Below, piece after piece: positions 15,842-25,835 of a stretch of DNA of 64,000 bases (its first letter is position 1; each line of letters opens with the position of its first letter). Source of the DNA: Anaerotignum sp. (GTDB taxonomy: Bacteria; Bacillota; Clostridia; Lachnospirales; Anaerotignaceae); NCBI RefSeq assembly GCF_030625865.1, contig NZ_DAOUQB010000003.1, forward strand, positions 43,729-107,728, in the 5' to 3' direction. Below the pieces are notes generated by a model. The model made no database searches and was not told the DNA's origin. It was given only the letters and a program-made list of their open reading frames with translations. The position numbers were made by a program, and so were the translations under genes.

Positions 15842-18800
15842 ATGGGGGAAAGCAGATGGACGAAAGAGCAATTACAGGCAATTGAAACAAGAAACTGTGA
15901 TCTTTTGGTTTCGGCGGCTGCCGGCAGCGGAAAAACCGCGGTATTGGTGGAGCGTATTATCAGACGAATCACAACGGATGATCCTCCCGTGGATATTGAT
16001 AGATTATTGGTTGTAACCTTCACGAAAGCGGCAGCATCGGAAATGAGCCAAAGAATTGGGGCAGCCATTGCAAAGAAGTTGGAGCAGGAACCCCAAAACT
16101 TGCATTTGCAAAATCAGCTAACACTCCTTGCTCGTGCAGATATAAAAACCATACACTCCTTTTGTTTGCAAATCATCCGTGAGTATTATCATCTTTTAGA
16201 TATAGATCCTGCTGTAAGAACGGGAGATCCCGGCGAGATCAAGCTGTTACAGCAAGAGGTCTTGGAGGATTACTTTGAGGAGCTTTATCAAAACCAAGAG
16301 ACAGGATTTTTTCGGTTGTTGGAAACCTTCGCAGAAGAGACAAGGGACACAAGGCTGAAGGACTTAGTATTACAGCTGTATCATTTTGCTCAAGGGTATC
16401 CTGACCCCGTAGGTCTATTAGAAAAAATGGCAGAGCAGTTTGCGCTGGATGATAGTGAAACGGTGGATTCTTGCATGTGGATTGACTTGATACGGGAGGG
16501 AATCAGAGGAAATGTAACCTTTGCCAAATATCTACTGGAAAAAGCCATGAGACTTGCGTCTTCCACTTCGGGTTTTGAAGCCTATCTGGAATGCCTAGAG
16601 AGGGAAGCCCAAGCTATGGAGGAACTGGAGGAAGCTTTGTCATTGGGATATGCCCAGTGGCATATGGCGTTTATCCAAACGGAGTTTTCAAGATTGCCTG
16701 CTTACCGTGGAGAGGAAAAAGAGCTGGCTGAGGAAATTAAAGCCTTGCGCAATGAGGCAAAGGATGTACGAAATAAGCTTGGAGACACATATTTTTGCTT
16801 TAGCCAGGAGATGCAAAGTGAGCTGCTTCGCTCTCTATACCCTGTGGCAAAGGGTTTGGCAGAGTTGGTTCGTGGTTTTATTTCTCGCTTTCTTGAAGCA
16901 AAAAAAGAGAAGCTCATGATTGATTTTCATGATTATGAGCACTTTTGCTTGCAAATTTTAGTGGAAAAAGGAAGTTCCGTGCATCATGTTATTCCTACTG
17001 CTGCTGCTGAAGAAGTACAAAAACGTTATGATGAAATTATGATTGACGAATATCAGGATAGTAATATGGTTCAGGAAATGATATTGGCCGCAGTTTCCGG
17101 TGAGAGCAAGGGGAAAAATAATCGTTTTATGGTTGGGGATGTAAAGCAGAGCATTTATCGGTTTCGATTGGCGATGCCCCAACTATTTAACGAAAAATAT
17201 CAGACATACTCTACAAATGAGGGGGGAAAATGTCGGAAAATTATACTTGCCAAAAACTTTAGAAGCCGTAAAAATGTATTGGATGGGATTAATTTTTTGT
17301 TCCGCCAGCTTATGTCTTTGGAATTTGGTGATATAGATTACAATGATGAAGTTGCGTTATATCCGGGAGCTGTTTTTTCGGATACCCAAGAACGTCATGG
17401 GGGAGAGAATGAAGTCATTTTAATAGAAAGCCAGAGTGTTTTAGAAGAAAACATGGAGGAACTGGAGGATTTAAGCCGCCGTCAGCTGGAAGCTATGGCA
17501 ATTTCTGACAGAATCAAAGAGATGATGGCAGAGGGGTATTGTGTAGTGGATAAGGAAAGCGGAGATTATCGCCCTCTGGAGTATGGAGACATTGCAATCT
17601 TAATGCGCAGTATGAAGAATTGGGGTGGAGTTCTGGATGATGTTTTTGGACAAGCAGGGCTTCCTTACTATGCAGAGACCGCAGAGGGTTATTATGATGT
17701 ACCCGAGGTGGACACGATTTTGAATCTTTTGAGACTTTTGGATAACCCAAGGCAGGATATCCCATTACTTTCTTTGCTTCATTCCCCTCTGTACGGTCTT
17801 ACTGCCGATGAATTAATGCAAATGCGATTGATTGGTGGTAACGGATTGTTTTTTGATTGTATAGAAGGATATTTGAGTCAAGGAGAAGATGAGAAATTAA
17901 AGGAAAAGCTCCAAGACTTTCTCAAGGATTTGACAAAATGGCGAAACCGGGTGAAGGAGTTGACCCTTCATGAATTGTTACGCTATCTCTATGACGAAAG
18001 CGGTTATTATGATTATGTGGGCATGACACCAGGAGGCGGGTTACGCCAGGCAAACCTTAGGTTGCTGCTGGAGAAGGCGGAGCAATTTGAAAAGGGGAGC
18101 CTTAAAGGACTTTTTTTCTTCATTCGTTATGTGGAGGATATGAAAACAACGGAGGCAGAGTCTGCATCAGCGAAATTGCAGGGTGAAGGGGCAAACTTGA
18201 TTAGAGTGCTGACCATTCATAAGAGTAAGGGGCTGGAATTCCCCGTTGTTTTTGTGGCAGATACGGGAAAGCAATTTAATGAAATGGATGTAAGGGCGGC
18301 AGTGCTAACCCATCAAGAGTGGGGCTTTGGGATGGACTATAAGAATTTAGAACGCAGAGCAGTATATCGTACTTTATCAAAGACGGCTCTGGCTGAGGTG
18401 ATTCGTCTGGAAAATTTGTCGGAGGAGCTGAGGGTCCTTTATGTTGCTTTAACCAGAGCAAAGGAAAAGCTGATTTTAACGGGGACGATAAAGGATTTAG
18501 AAAAATCCGTAGGGAAATGGGCAGGTATGGCTGAGGGCAAAGAAGACCGTTTACCTATATTTCGTTTAAGGCGGGCTAAAAGCTATTTGGACTGGATTAT
18601 GCCTGCCCTGATGCGTCATCCCAGTGCAAAATGGATCAGTGAGCAATTTGAACGTCCCAGGGATTTAGAATTATTTCCCCATGAACCATCTTTTTGGACA
18701 TTTCTATTAAAAAGAAGAGGAGACATTCTTTTGCGGGCGGTGGAAGAAAAAGAAGAGGCTCAGGAACAGGAAAATCAGTTTGCAGATTGGAATATGGATG

Positions 18801-19510
18801 AAGATTTTAGTGGGAAAAAAGATGTGATTTTTTCTTTGTTAAATTGGCAGTATCCCCATATGGCAGCAACGGAGCTTCCCTCGAAGCTGTCCATTTCCGA
18901 AGTAAAGAGAAGGAATATGGAAGAAATTACGGGAGAGAAAATTTATCCTGAGATAGACTTTAAGCTTCCTCAAGACGTAAAAGAAGAGCGTCCTTTGACA
19001 GCGGCAGAAATCGGTACGGCAATGCACGCAGTGATGGAAAGTGCGGATTTTCGTATGATATATGATGAAGAAAAATTTAATGAATTAATAGAGGAAATGA
19101 TTGATAAAGGGAAGCTTTCTGAAAAGGAAGCTACGGCACTAAGAAAGGACGAATTGTTAAATTTCTTTGCCTCCCCATTGGCAGAACGTATAAGAAAGGG
19201 AGAAGTAGTGGAAAAGGAGCGTTCTTTTGCTATGCTTGTTTCTGCAAATGAGCTTTTTTTGGACGAAGCCTATAAAAATGTAGAGGACACGGTATTATTA
19301 AACGGTATCATTGACTGTTATTTTACAGAGGGGGAGAATGTTATCCTTCTGGATTATAAAAGTGACAGAGTTTATCATGAGGAGGTATTGCGTAATCGCT
19401 ATAAAACCCAATTACAGCTATATAAGCGGGCTTTAGAGCAGGCTTTGGGCAAGACGGTGACAGAGATTTATCTTTATTCTTTTGCTATGGGGCGGGAGAT
19501 TTTATTATAG
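15842..19510 (+). CDS. addA: ATP-dependent helicase/nuclease subunit A
   Basis: A 1222-residue UvrD-like helicase with a RecB-type nuclease domain, normally the AddA half of the AddAB double-strand-break resection enzyme. Motifs in order: Walker A AAAGSGKT (25-32), motif II 'DEYQDSN' (about 402), 'GDVKQSIYRFR', 'TIHKSKGLEFPVVF', 'VALTRAKEKL' and the C-terminal nuclease 'LLDYKSD' (about 1170) with the downstream QLQLY helix. Length is complete. In Firmicutes addB normally lies just before addA; here it does not, so the partner must be elsewhere or the complex differs. ATG start with GGAAGGA. Confidence 0.95.
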   Translation: MGESRWTKEQLQAIETRNCDLLVSAAAGSGKTAVLVERIIRRITTDDPPVDIDRLLVVTFTKAAASEMSQRIGAAIAKKLEQEPQNLHLQNQLTLLARADIKTIHSFCLQIIREYYHLLDIDPAVRTGDPGEIKLLQQEVLEDYFEELYQNQETGFFRLLETFAEETRDTRLKDLVLQLYHFAQGYPDPVGLLEKMAEQFALDDSETVDSCMWIDLIREGIRGNVTFAKYLLEKAMRLASSTSGFEAYLECLEREAQAMEELEEALSLGYAQWHMAFIQTEFSRLPAYRGEEKELAEEIKALRNEAKDVRNKLGDTYFCFSQEMQSELLRSLYPVAKGLAELVRGFISRFLEAKKEKLMIDFHDYEHFCLQILVEKGSSVHHVIPTAAAEEVQKRYDEIMIDEYQDSNMVQEMILAAVSGESKGKNNRFMVGDVKQSIYRFRLAMPQLFNEKYQTYSTNEGGKCRKIILAKNFRSRKNVLDGINFLFRQLMSLEFGDIDYNDEVALYPGAVFSDTQERHGGENEVILIESQSVLEENMEELEDLSRRQLEAMAISDRIKEMMAEGYCVVDKESGDYRPLEYGDIAILMRSMKNWGGVLDDVFGQAGLPYYAETAEGYYDVPEVDTILNLLRLLDNPRQDIPLLSLLHSPLYGLTADELMQMRLIGGNGLFFDCIEGYLSQGEDEKLKEKLQDFLKDLTKWRNRVKELTLHELLRYLYDESGYYDYVGMTPGGGLRQANLRLLLEKAEQFEKGSLKGLFFFIRYVEDMKTTEAESASAKLQGEGANLIRVLTIHKSKGLEFPVVFVADTGKQFNEMDVRAAVLTHQEWGFGMDYKNLERRAVYRTLSKTALAEVIRLENLSEELRVLYVALTRAKEKLILTGTIKDLEKSVGKWAGMAEGKEDRLPIFRLRRAKSYLDWIMPALMRHPSAKWISEQFERPRDLELFPHEPSFWTFLLKRRGDILLRAVEEKEEAQEQENQFADWNMDEDFSGKKDVIFSLLNWQYPHMAATELPSKLSISEVKRRNMEEITGEKIYPEIDFKLPQDVKEERPLTAAEIGTAMHAVMESADFRMIYDEEKFNELIEEMIDKGKLSEKEATALRKDELLNFFASPLAERIRKGEVVEKERSFAMLVSANELFLDEAYKNVEDTVLLNGIIDCYFTEGENVILLDYKSDRVYHEEVLRNRYKTQLQLYKRALEQALGKTVTEIYLYSFAMGREILL

Positions 19511-19529
19511 GTTAAGAGGTGATTTCGCT

Positions 19530-20444
19530 ATGGCTTATTTATGGATTATTATTGCCGGTGTATGCTGGGGATTAATTGGCATATTTACAAAGGCAATTAC
19601 CAAGTTTGGATTTACAGAAATGGAAATGCTGTTTATTAAAGGGATAGTGAGTGCCATTTTCTTGTTTGTACTCCTTTTTGTGAAAGATAAAAAGAGCTTT
19701 CGCCTAAAAAAGAAAGGAGATCTCTTTTATTTTGTGGGTACAGGGATACTTAGTTTTACCTTTTTCAGCTGGTGCTATTTAAAAGCAATTAATATGATCA
19801 GCATCGGTGTTGCTGCTGTGTTGCTATATACGGCACCTACCATTGTTATGCTGTTATCCATTATTTTATTTAAAGAAAAGATGACAAAGCGTAAGGGTGT
19901 TGTTTTGCTTATGACATTGTGTGGATGCGCTTTGGTGACGGGAGTTTTTGGGGGAAGGATTATGATAACGCCCTTAGGGCTTTTGGCAGGGATGGGATCT
20001 GCAATTGGTTATGCCCTCTATAGTATTTTTGGTACTTTTGCCTTGCGCAGAGAATACAATTCCCTGACGATTTCATTTTACACTTTTTTACTTGCTTCCG
20101 TGTTTATGTCATTTTGTGTAAATCCCATTCACGTTGTACAGAAAATCACAGAGAAGGGACAATGGCCGCTCAATATTGTTTTTGCTGTAATGACTACGGT
20201 TGTGCCATATTTATGTTATACAAAGGGGTTAAGCAAATTACCTGCCAGCAAGGCCTCGGTGACGGCCACCATTGAACCTGTGGTTGCAGCGATTTTGGGG
20301 ATTGTTGTTTTCAAGGAAAGCATTACCGTTTCAAAAATTGGAGGCATTTTATTGGTTGTGGGGGCTGTTGTGCTTATGAATATGGGAAAAATGCCGGAGG
20401 CAGTAGAAATTGAAGAAACACTGGAAACAAGGGAAGAACAATAA
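19530..20444 (+). CDS. EamA-family (drug/metabolite) transporter
   Basis: A 304-residue protein with about ten membrane helices in two EamA repeats (first 'AGVCWGLIGIFTKAITKFGFTEME', second 'GMGSAIGYALYSIFGTFALRREY'). The C-terminal repeat ends with 'ASVTATIEPVVAAILGIVVFKE', the conserved end of the family. A short acidic tail follows. Substrate is unknown; members export amino acids and metabolites. Start: ATG at 19530 behind AAGAGGTGA, 20 bases after addA stop, so co-transcription with addA is likely. Confidence 0.9.
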   Translation: MAYLWIIIAGVCWGLIGIFTKAITKFGFTEMEMLFIKGIVSAIFLFVLLFVKDKKSFRLKKKGDLFYFVGTGILSFTFFSWCYLKAINMISIGVAAVLLYTAPTIVMLLSIILFKEKMTKRKGVVLLMTLCGCALVTGVFGGRIMITPLGLLAGMGSAIGYALYSIFGTFALRREYNSLTISFYTFLLASVFMSFCVNPIHVVQKITEKGQWPLNIVFAVMTTVVPYLCYTKGLSKLPASKASVTATIEPVVAAILGIVVFKESITVSKIGGILLVVGAVVLMNMGKMPEAVEIEETLETREEQ

Positions 20445-20475
20445 AAAGGATGGCTTAGGCCATCCTTTTGGTTTA
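20444..20475. terminator. Bidirectional terminator between the EamA gene and the M23 gene
   Basis: AAAAGGATGGC / GCCATCCTTTT with a TTAG loop. The stem has A before and T after, so it can stop both convergent transcripts. Confidence 0.8.
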
Positions 20476-21480
20476 TTAAAAATCCATAGGGTCTTGGAAA
20501 ACTCCGTTTAATATTACTTCATAGTGGCAGTGGATTCCCGTTGCTTGCCCGGTAGAACCGGTTGTTGCAATAACATCGCCCTTTTTGACTACATCTCCCA
20601 CAGATACCAAATTTTCTGTATTATGGGCATAACGTGTAACAAAGCCATTTCCATGGCTGATTAATACATAATAGCCATAATCGTCACGATAGTCTGCTTC
20701 AGTCACTGTGCCTGCAGCAGTTGCAGTGATAGGAAGAATTTTGCTGCGAGTGGAGATGTCCAACCCATTATGCACTCTGCCGTCACTGATGGAAGAAAGC
20801 CCGTTGGGATTAAAGCCGGAGGAAATATATCCCTTGACAGGCAGTCCACTGGGGATATCACTATATGCAGATAAAGTTTCGGTAACATTGCTTGCTACTT
20901 CGTTAAAAGATGTTCCTGCTTCATTCAAGTGACAATCAATACGATCCAGCTGTACCGCCAGGGAGGTAACCTTATTGAAAGAAGTGGTTACAATAGGGGT
21001 GAAATTTGCTGTTTCGGGTTTTGTTTCCTCAAAACAACTGGCAACGGCGTTGTATATTTCTGCAGAAGCACTGTCATTTGTGCTAAGGTTATTCAGTTGG
21101 TCATTCAGGTTATTTTTTACATCTTCCAATTCGTTGATTTTTTGTTCTAATTCAGCGGCTTTATTTTGCAAATCCTCAATGTTTTCGTTATAATTATTAT
21201 TTTCGCTTTGCAAAGCTTTTGAATTTTGTTCTAATTTTCGGTTCGTGCGCTCTACTTCTTGCAATTCCTGCTGGGATGCAAGCAGTTTATTTTTGGCGTT
21301 GAAGTATGAACCTATGGTAATGGCAGAGCCGCCAATGCACACGCAGGCAGCAATACAGATTGCCAATGTTTGCTTTTTTTTCAAATGAAATGCTTTGTGA
21401 GCCCCGTTATGGGAAATATGGAGAGATAAAAAGTGTTTTGTCGGTTCCGTATTTAAAGATAAATTTTCGTTGGGTTCCAT
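20476..21480 (-). CDS. M23-family peptidoglycan metalloendopeptidase
   Basis: A 334-residue cell-wall peptidase. It has a short cytoplasmic N-terminus, one membrane anchor (about 38-60), a long Gln/Asn/Glu-rich coiled coil (about 65-150) and a C-terminal LytM/M23 domain (about 215-334). The zinc site is complete: 'HNGLD' gives His and Asp, and 'HCHYE' gives the second histidine pair. The layout matches membrane-anchored LytM factors that act in division or sporulation. ATG start with AAAGGA. It stands alone on the minus strand. Confidence 0.9.
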   Translation of the reverse strand: MEPNENLSLNTEPTKHFLSLHISHNGAHKAFHLKKKQTLAICIAACVCIGGSAITIGSYFNAKNKLLASQQELQEVERTNRKLEQNSKALQSENNNYNENIEDLQNKAAELEQKINELEDVKNNLNDQLNNLSTNDSASAEIYNAVASCFEETKPETANFTPIVTTSFNKVTSLAVQLDRIDCHLNEAGTSFNEVASNVTETLSAYSDIPSGLPVKGYISSGFNPNGLSSISDGRVHNGLDISTRSKILPITATAAGTVTEADYRDDYGYYVLISHGNGFVTRYAHNTENLVSVGDVVKKGDVIATTGSTGQATGIHCHYEVILNGVFQDPMDF

Positions 21481-21802
21481 CGAATTATCCTTTCTTATAA
21501 GTTAATATGTTGATATTATAGTGTAAAATATGGCAATTGTAAATAATTATTTCATTAAATATTCAAATTAGTTAATAATTAGTTAATAATTATTGATTTG
21601 CTTTATATGGGTAACAAAATATGGTATGATGTGAAAGGTCAACAGAGCATTTTTGAAGATGCAAAAAAGGATATTTTTTTTAATTTTTTTTACTAGGGAA
21701 AAATGCATGAATTAAGTGTTACTTGTCCGTTTTCATGAAATTGAAAAAACTGTAATATAAGAGGGTTATCTATCATTTATTACGGAGGAAGGGGCTGATT
21801 TT

Positions 21803-22063
21803 ATGAATCTGGAACCCAAAAAAATGATACAATACGGAAAAACTGGATTTATGTTTTTAAAGGCGGGAAAGGGAGCTTTTTCGTTACTAAGAGAGCGGTT
21901 ATTTAAAAAAAGAAAACAAAAGAAACTAACGAAAAAATATAAGTTAGAAAAAAGGCAGGAACAAAGTCTGATGCCTCTTTTGGGGAAAAGGAAAAAGGGC
22001 GTTTTTAGATGGACAAAAGTGGGGATTAGGGCTGGGTTGATTGTCAAGGAGCGTTATTTTTAA
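21803..22063 (+). CDS. Small highly basic hypothetical protein
   Basis: An 86-residue protein with about 30 percent Lys and Arg, start ATG with GGAGGAAGGGG upstream. The central stretch 'ERLFKKRKQKKLTKKYKLEKR' is strongly basic and could bind nucleic acid or the membrane surface. No family is recognised. It ends 27 bases before the following gene, which has a good ribosome site, so the two are probably one operon. Confidence 0.55.
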   Translation: MNLEPKKMIQYGKTGFMFLKAGKGAFSLLRERLFKKRKQKKLTKKYKLEKRQEQSLMPLLGKRKKGVFRWTKVGIRAGLIVKERYF

Positions 22064-22090
22064 AAAAATTATTTTAAGGAGGCTATTACA

Positions 22091-24121
22091 TTGGAGGATA
22101 AGAGAAAGGAAGAGCAGGAGTGGCCAGATACTTCTGTGGACAAAGAAATAGAAAATGTGGAAAGTGGTGTGGATGAATCCGAAGAATCTGTAGACAAAAT
22201 GGTGATAAAGAAAGAATCAGAGGAAAATATTTTTAAAAATGTGGATGAATCTGTGGATACACAGGAAGAACCTGTGAATAACTCTGTGGAAGCAGAAATG
22301 AAGCCTGTGGAAACCTGTGGAAATTTAGAAGATGACTGTCCTCACATTGTGGATGAACCTGTGGACAATGTGGATAATTCTATTGTAGATGTGGAAAAAG
22401 AAGAGGCTAACCAAACCAAAGGTGGTGCCGTTTGGTGGAAAGTTCTTTTGGGATTGCTTGCTTTTGCAGGTTTTTTGGCTTTCTGCTGGCATACTACAGG
22501 AGGAGGTCTTTGGAAGACGGCGGACATTGCTGTAACGTATGCAAAGGATAACGGTTTATATGTGTTTGACTTAAAAAATGACCCCTACCTAGTAAATGAC
22601 AGCATTAGTGATGGCGGCGAATATAATTATTACTATTCTGCATGGGGTGCAAGTGCTTCAGAAGATAATGAGGAATTATACTATATCGTGGGAATTAATG
22701 AAGACGGTGTTGGCAGTTTATATTATAAAGATATCAAAAATAAAGATGCGGCATCTATTTTGATTGCAGAAAATGTATTTCACTATGTTAGCAGCGAGAA
22801 TGGAACAGAGTGTGTTTATTTGGTTAAAAATGGCGATAAAATAGATTTATATCTATACAAAGATGAACAAAGTCAATTGATTGCCAACGATATTTTGCAA
22901 CAAAACGGGGCATATGACCTAAGTGAAGACAGTTCTTATGTTTTATACAAAAAGAGTAATAACGATGCAGCATCCTTTTATGCTTATGTGATTGGGGAGG
23001 AAGCGCCTGTAAAGCTATCCGATTCTGTTGTTTTGGATTTTATAGCGGAAAAAACAAACATTACTTATTATTTAGAGCAGCAGGCAGACGCTTATCAGCT
23101 TTTCCAATTCGTTCCGGGAGAAGAACCTCAATTGGTTGCCGAGCAGGTTACTTATGCGGAGTTAATGCCTAACAATCAGGATGTTTTTTATTGTGCCATG
23201 AGAGCGGAAGATACTTCTTTTGACCAGTTAATTGAGGATGACATTACGGATCTTTCCGCATATGACGAAAAACGTCAGGCTGAAATTGAAGAAATGCGAA
23301 ACAAAATGAATGATGAGAAGGGCATGGATCCCATTTTCCAGGATTGCTATGTATTAACGTCTGCCGGAAAGACAAAGGTTCGGGAAAATGTAATTTCCGC
23401 TGCATCTTTGGAAGGAAAAAGTGGATTCCTTATCGGATATTCCATGGAAGCGCCAAAGCCGGTGAAATTATCCGAAATCCATTCTTTTGATGAGGCTTTG
23501 TATTCCTATTATTCAGATTTAATGTATGGTGAAAAACAAGTATTTATTGCAGATAAGACCGGCAATGTGTATACTTTACAGAAAAAGAATGTGATACCTA
23601 CTTCAGCTCAGGTTTCCAACGACGGCAAGGTTGCCGCTTACTTTGTTCAGGATGAGAACACCGGTGATAATGTGCTGATGGTAGAAAAACTTGGCGGCAA
23701 AGGTGATGCTGTGGAAGTACAAAAGGGCGTGGAATCCATGGGCTTTTTGGGAAATAGTGAAGATTTGGTGTACTATTACAATTATAACGGCGGCTTAGGC
23801 AGCTTAGGGCTTTATAATGGGAAAGAAACGCAAGAGTTAGCCCAGAGTGCAGCAGGGGTCTATTTTTCAGAAGATAGTGAAGAAATGTATTATTTGGCGG
23901 ATCTTGATACCACAACAGGCAATGGGACGCTAATCAAGTTTGATGGAAAAGAGAAACAAGAAATTGACCAGGATGTTTTCAGTTTCCAATACAAAGAAAA
24001 CGGAAAGCTTGCTTATATAAAGAATTATGACATTCAGAAGGAAGTTGGAGAGTTATATTATTATGATGGAAAAACCACACGCATGGTGGATTCCGGTGTG
24101 ACAGCAATTTATATGTATTGA
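22091..24121 (+). CDS. Membrane-anchored beta-propeller-like protein of unknown function
   Basis: A 676-residue protein starting at a TTG that lies seven bases after AAGGAGG. Residues 1-115 are acidic and repetitive (VD/VE units such as VDESVD, VDNVDN); a membrane helix follows at about 118-138 ('VLLGLLAFAGFLAFCWHT'). The extracytoplasmic part is made of repeating beta units (e.g. 'NGLYVFDLKNDP', 'GVGSLYYKDIKN', 'YYLADLDTTTGNGTLIKFDG') resembling WD40/TolB-type propeller blades. The role is unknown. It is directly upstream of tsaE. The DNA of the acidic region contains many TGTGGA copies (see findings). Confidence 0.7.
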   Translation: MEDKRKEEQEWPDTSVDKEIENVESGVDESEESVDKMVIKKESEENIFKNVDESVDTQEEPVNNSVEAEMKPVETCGNLEDDCPHIVDEPVDNVDNSIVDVEKEEANQTKGGAVWWKVLLGLLAFAGFLAFCWHTTGGGLWKTADIAVTYAKDNGLYVFDLKNDPYLVNDSISDGGEYNYYYSAWGASASEDNEELYYIVGINEDGVGSLYYKDIKNKDAASILIAENVFHYVSSENGTECVYLVKNGDKIDLYLYKDEQSQLIANDILQQNGAYDLSEDSSYVLYKKSNNDAASFYAYVIGEEAPVKLSDSVVLDFIAEKTNITYYLEQQADAYQLFQFVPGEEPQLVAEQVTYAELMPNNQDVFYCAMRAEDTSFDQLIEDDITDLSAYDEKRQAEIEEMRNKMNDEKGMDPIFQDCYVLTSAGKTKVRENVISAASLEGKSGFLIGYSMEAPKPVKLSEIHSFDEALYSYYSDLMYGEKQVFIADKTGNVYTLQKKNVIPTSAQVSNDGKVAAYFVQDENTGDNVLMVEKLGGKGDAVEVQKGVESMGFLGNSEDLVYYYNYNGGLGSLGLYNGKETQELAQSAAGVYFSEDSEEMYYLADLDTTTGNGTLIKFDGKEKQEIDQDVFSFQYKENGKLAYIKNYDIQKEVGELYYYDGKTTRMVDSGVTAIYMY

Positions 24122-24138
24122 AAATGAGGTTGAAATGT

Positions 24139-24576
24139 ATGAAAAAAGTTTGGGAAACCTTTTCTCCCCAAGAAACAGAAGCCATTGGTGAAAAAATGGG
24201 GCAGGACGCCATGCCTGCCCAAGTATACTGCTTAGATGGGGATCTGGGTGTAGGAAAAACTGTTTTTACTAAGGGGTTTGCAAGGGGCTTGGGTATTACG
24301 GAGCATATAACAAGCCCCACCTTTACCATCATAAACGAATATGTGGGAAGAATTCCCCTTTATCATTTTGATGTTTACCGTATTTCCTGCGAAGAGGAAT
24401 TGGATGATACAGGCTATGAGGATTATTTCTATGGAGAAGGGGTTTCCTTGGTGGAATGGGCAGCGTTATTTCCTGATTTAATGCCAAAGGATGCCGTTTA
24501 TATTACCATAGAAAAGGATTTTGCCAAGGGCGACGATTACCGCCGTATTACTGTTTGTCAGGGGGAGGATAAATGA
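24139..24576 (+). CDS. tsaE: tRNA threonylcarbamoyladenosine biosynthesis ATPase TsaE
   Basis: A 145-residue P-loop ATPase required for t6A37 modification of ANN-decoding tRNAs with TsaB, TsaC and TsaD. Walker A GDLGVGKT is at 34-41; 'SPTFTIINEY' and 'YHFDVYRI' are family signatures. Start: ATG at 24139 with GAGG nine bases upstream; an earlier in-frame ATG at 24124 lacks a site. It overlaps tsaB by four bases (ATGA). Confidence 0.94.
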   Translation: MKKVWETFSPQETEAIGEKMGQDAMPAQVYCLDGDLGVGKTVFTKGFARGLGITEHITSPTFTIINEYVGRIPLYHFDVYRISCEEELDDTGYEDYFYGEGVSLVEWAALFPDLMPKDAVYITIEKDFAKGDDYRRITVCQGEDK

Positions 24577-25289
24577 AAATATTAGCCATTGATACAACAG
24601 GGCAAACTGCCGGTGCGGCCATTGTTGAAGGGGACAAGCTGATCGCAGAGTTTACCTTGAATTATAAATTGACCCATAGCCAAACAATCATGCCCATGAT
24701 CGCTGAAATTTGCGAAAAATCAGAAACAAAGCTTGGATTGGTTGACTATATTGCCTGCACGAACGGCCCCGGTTCCTTTACGGGCCTGCGTATTGGTGCA
24801 GCAACGGCAAAAGGGCTGGCTTTGGCCCTTAAGAAGGAGATTGTTCCCGTTCCCACATTGGATGCTTTGGCATATAATGTGTTTGAAACAGATAAAATTA
24901 TTTGTCCGATTATGGATGCAAGGCGCAGTCAGGTTTATACTGCCTTTTACCGTTGGGAAAACGGAAGATTATGCCGTTTGACGGAAATGATGGCGATAAG
25001 CATTGATGAAGTGATGGGAATGGCGGAAGGTTATGGACAAAAGGTTATTTTTTTGGGAGACGGTGTACCGGTTCACCGGGAGAAGTTGTCCCTTTCTTCT
25101 GAGTTTATCTTTGCTCCTGCCCACTGCTCTTTACAAAGAGCAGCTTCGGTTGCAGCTTTGGCGATGATTTTTGCGAGGGAAGGCAAGGCTGTTGCCAGCA
25201 ATGCTTTTGAACTGGTCTACTTGAGAAAATCTCAGGCAGAGCGGGAACGGGAAGCGCGCTTGCAGGGAGAGGGGAAACAAAATGATTAA
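24573..25289 (+). CDS. tsaB: tRNA threonylcarbamoyladenosine biosynthesis protein TsaB
   Basis: A 238-residue ASKHA-fold protein and non-catalytic partner of TsaD. It shows 'ILAIDTTGQTAGAAI' (phosphate 1 region), 'LTHSQTIMPMI' and 'NGPGSFTGLRIG', the TsaB signature. It is coupled to tsaE upstream and overlaps rimI downstream by eight bases, the usual tsaE-tsaB-rimI order of Firmicutes. tsaD is not in the window. Confidence 0.95.
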   Translation: MKILAIDTTGQTAGAAIVEGDKLIAEFTLNYKLTHSQTIMPMIAEICEKSETKLGLVDYIACTNGPGSFTGLRIGAATAKGLALALKKEIVPVPTLDALAYNVFETDKIICPIMDARRSQVYTAFYRWENGRLCRLTEMMAISIDEVMGMAEGYGQKVIFLGDGVPVHREKLSLSSEFIFAPAHCSLQRAASVAALAMIFAREGKAVASNAFELVYLRKSQAEREREARLQGEGKQND

Positions 25290-25761
25290 AATTGTACCGA
25301 TGCAAGAAGAGCATATTGATGGAGTTCTGGCGGTGGAGGAAGCAACGTTTTCAATCCCTTGGACCCGGAAGGATTTTGAACGAGAAGTAAAAGAGAATGC
25401 CATGGCAATTTATTTTGTTGCCATGGATGGAGAAAAGGTAGTTGGTTATGCGGGAATGTGGCATGTGATCACTGAAGGGCATATTACCAATGTTGGGGTT
25501 TTACAGGAATATCGCAGACAGGGTATTGGGGATCTGTTGATGGAAAACCTGGAAAGAGTGGCCTTAGAAAGAGAAATGATAGGGATTACCCTAGAGGTTC
25601 GTATCAACAACGAGCCTGCCCAGCGATTGTATTACAAGTACGGTTTTCGTGCAGAGGGCATTCGGAAGAATTATTATGCTGATACTCACGAAGATGCCGT
25701 AATCATGTGGAAATATTATCCTATCTATGAGGATTATGAAGAACATTGTAATAAAGGATAA
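25282..25761 (+). CDS. rimI: Ribosomal protein S18-alanine N-acetyltransferase
   Basis: A 159-residue GNAT acetyltransferase. The acetyl-CoA loop is 'VLQEYRRQGIGDLLM'; 'ITLEVRINNEPAQRLYYKYGFRAEGIRKNYY' is the RimI C-terminal signature. It transfers an acetyl group from acetyl-CoA to an N-terminal alanine. Position directly after tsaB supports the RimI assignment. The ATG overlaps tsaB and a purine-rich GGGGAAAC lies upstream. Confidence 0.93.
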   Translation: MIKIVPMQEEHIDGVLAVEEATFSIPWTRKDFEREVKENAMAIYFVAMDGEKVVGYAGMWHVITEGHITNVGVLQEYRRQGIGDLLMENLERVALEREMIGITLEVRINNEPAQRLYYKYGFRAEGIRKNYYADTHEDAVIMWKYYPIYEDYEEHCNKG

Positions 25762-25835
25762 GAAGGTGTCGGCAAAAAGGTGCATCTAAAAAATGAACGC
25801 CATATGCCGGCATTTTTAAAAGGAGGAGAGGAAAG

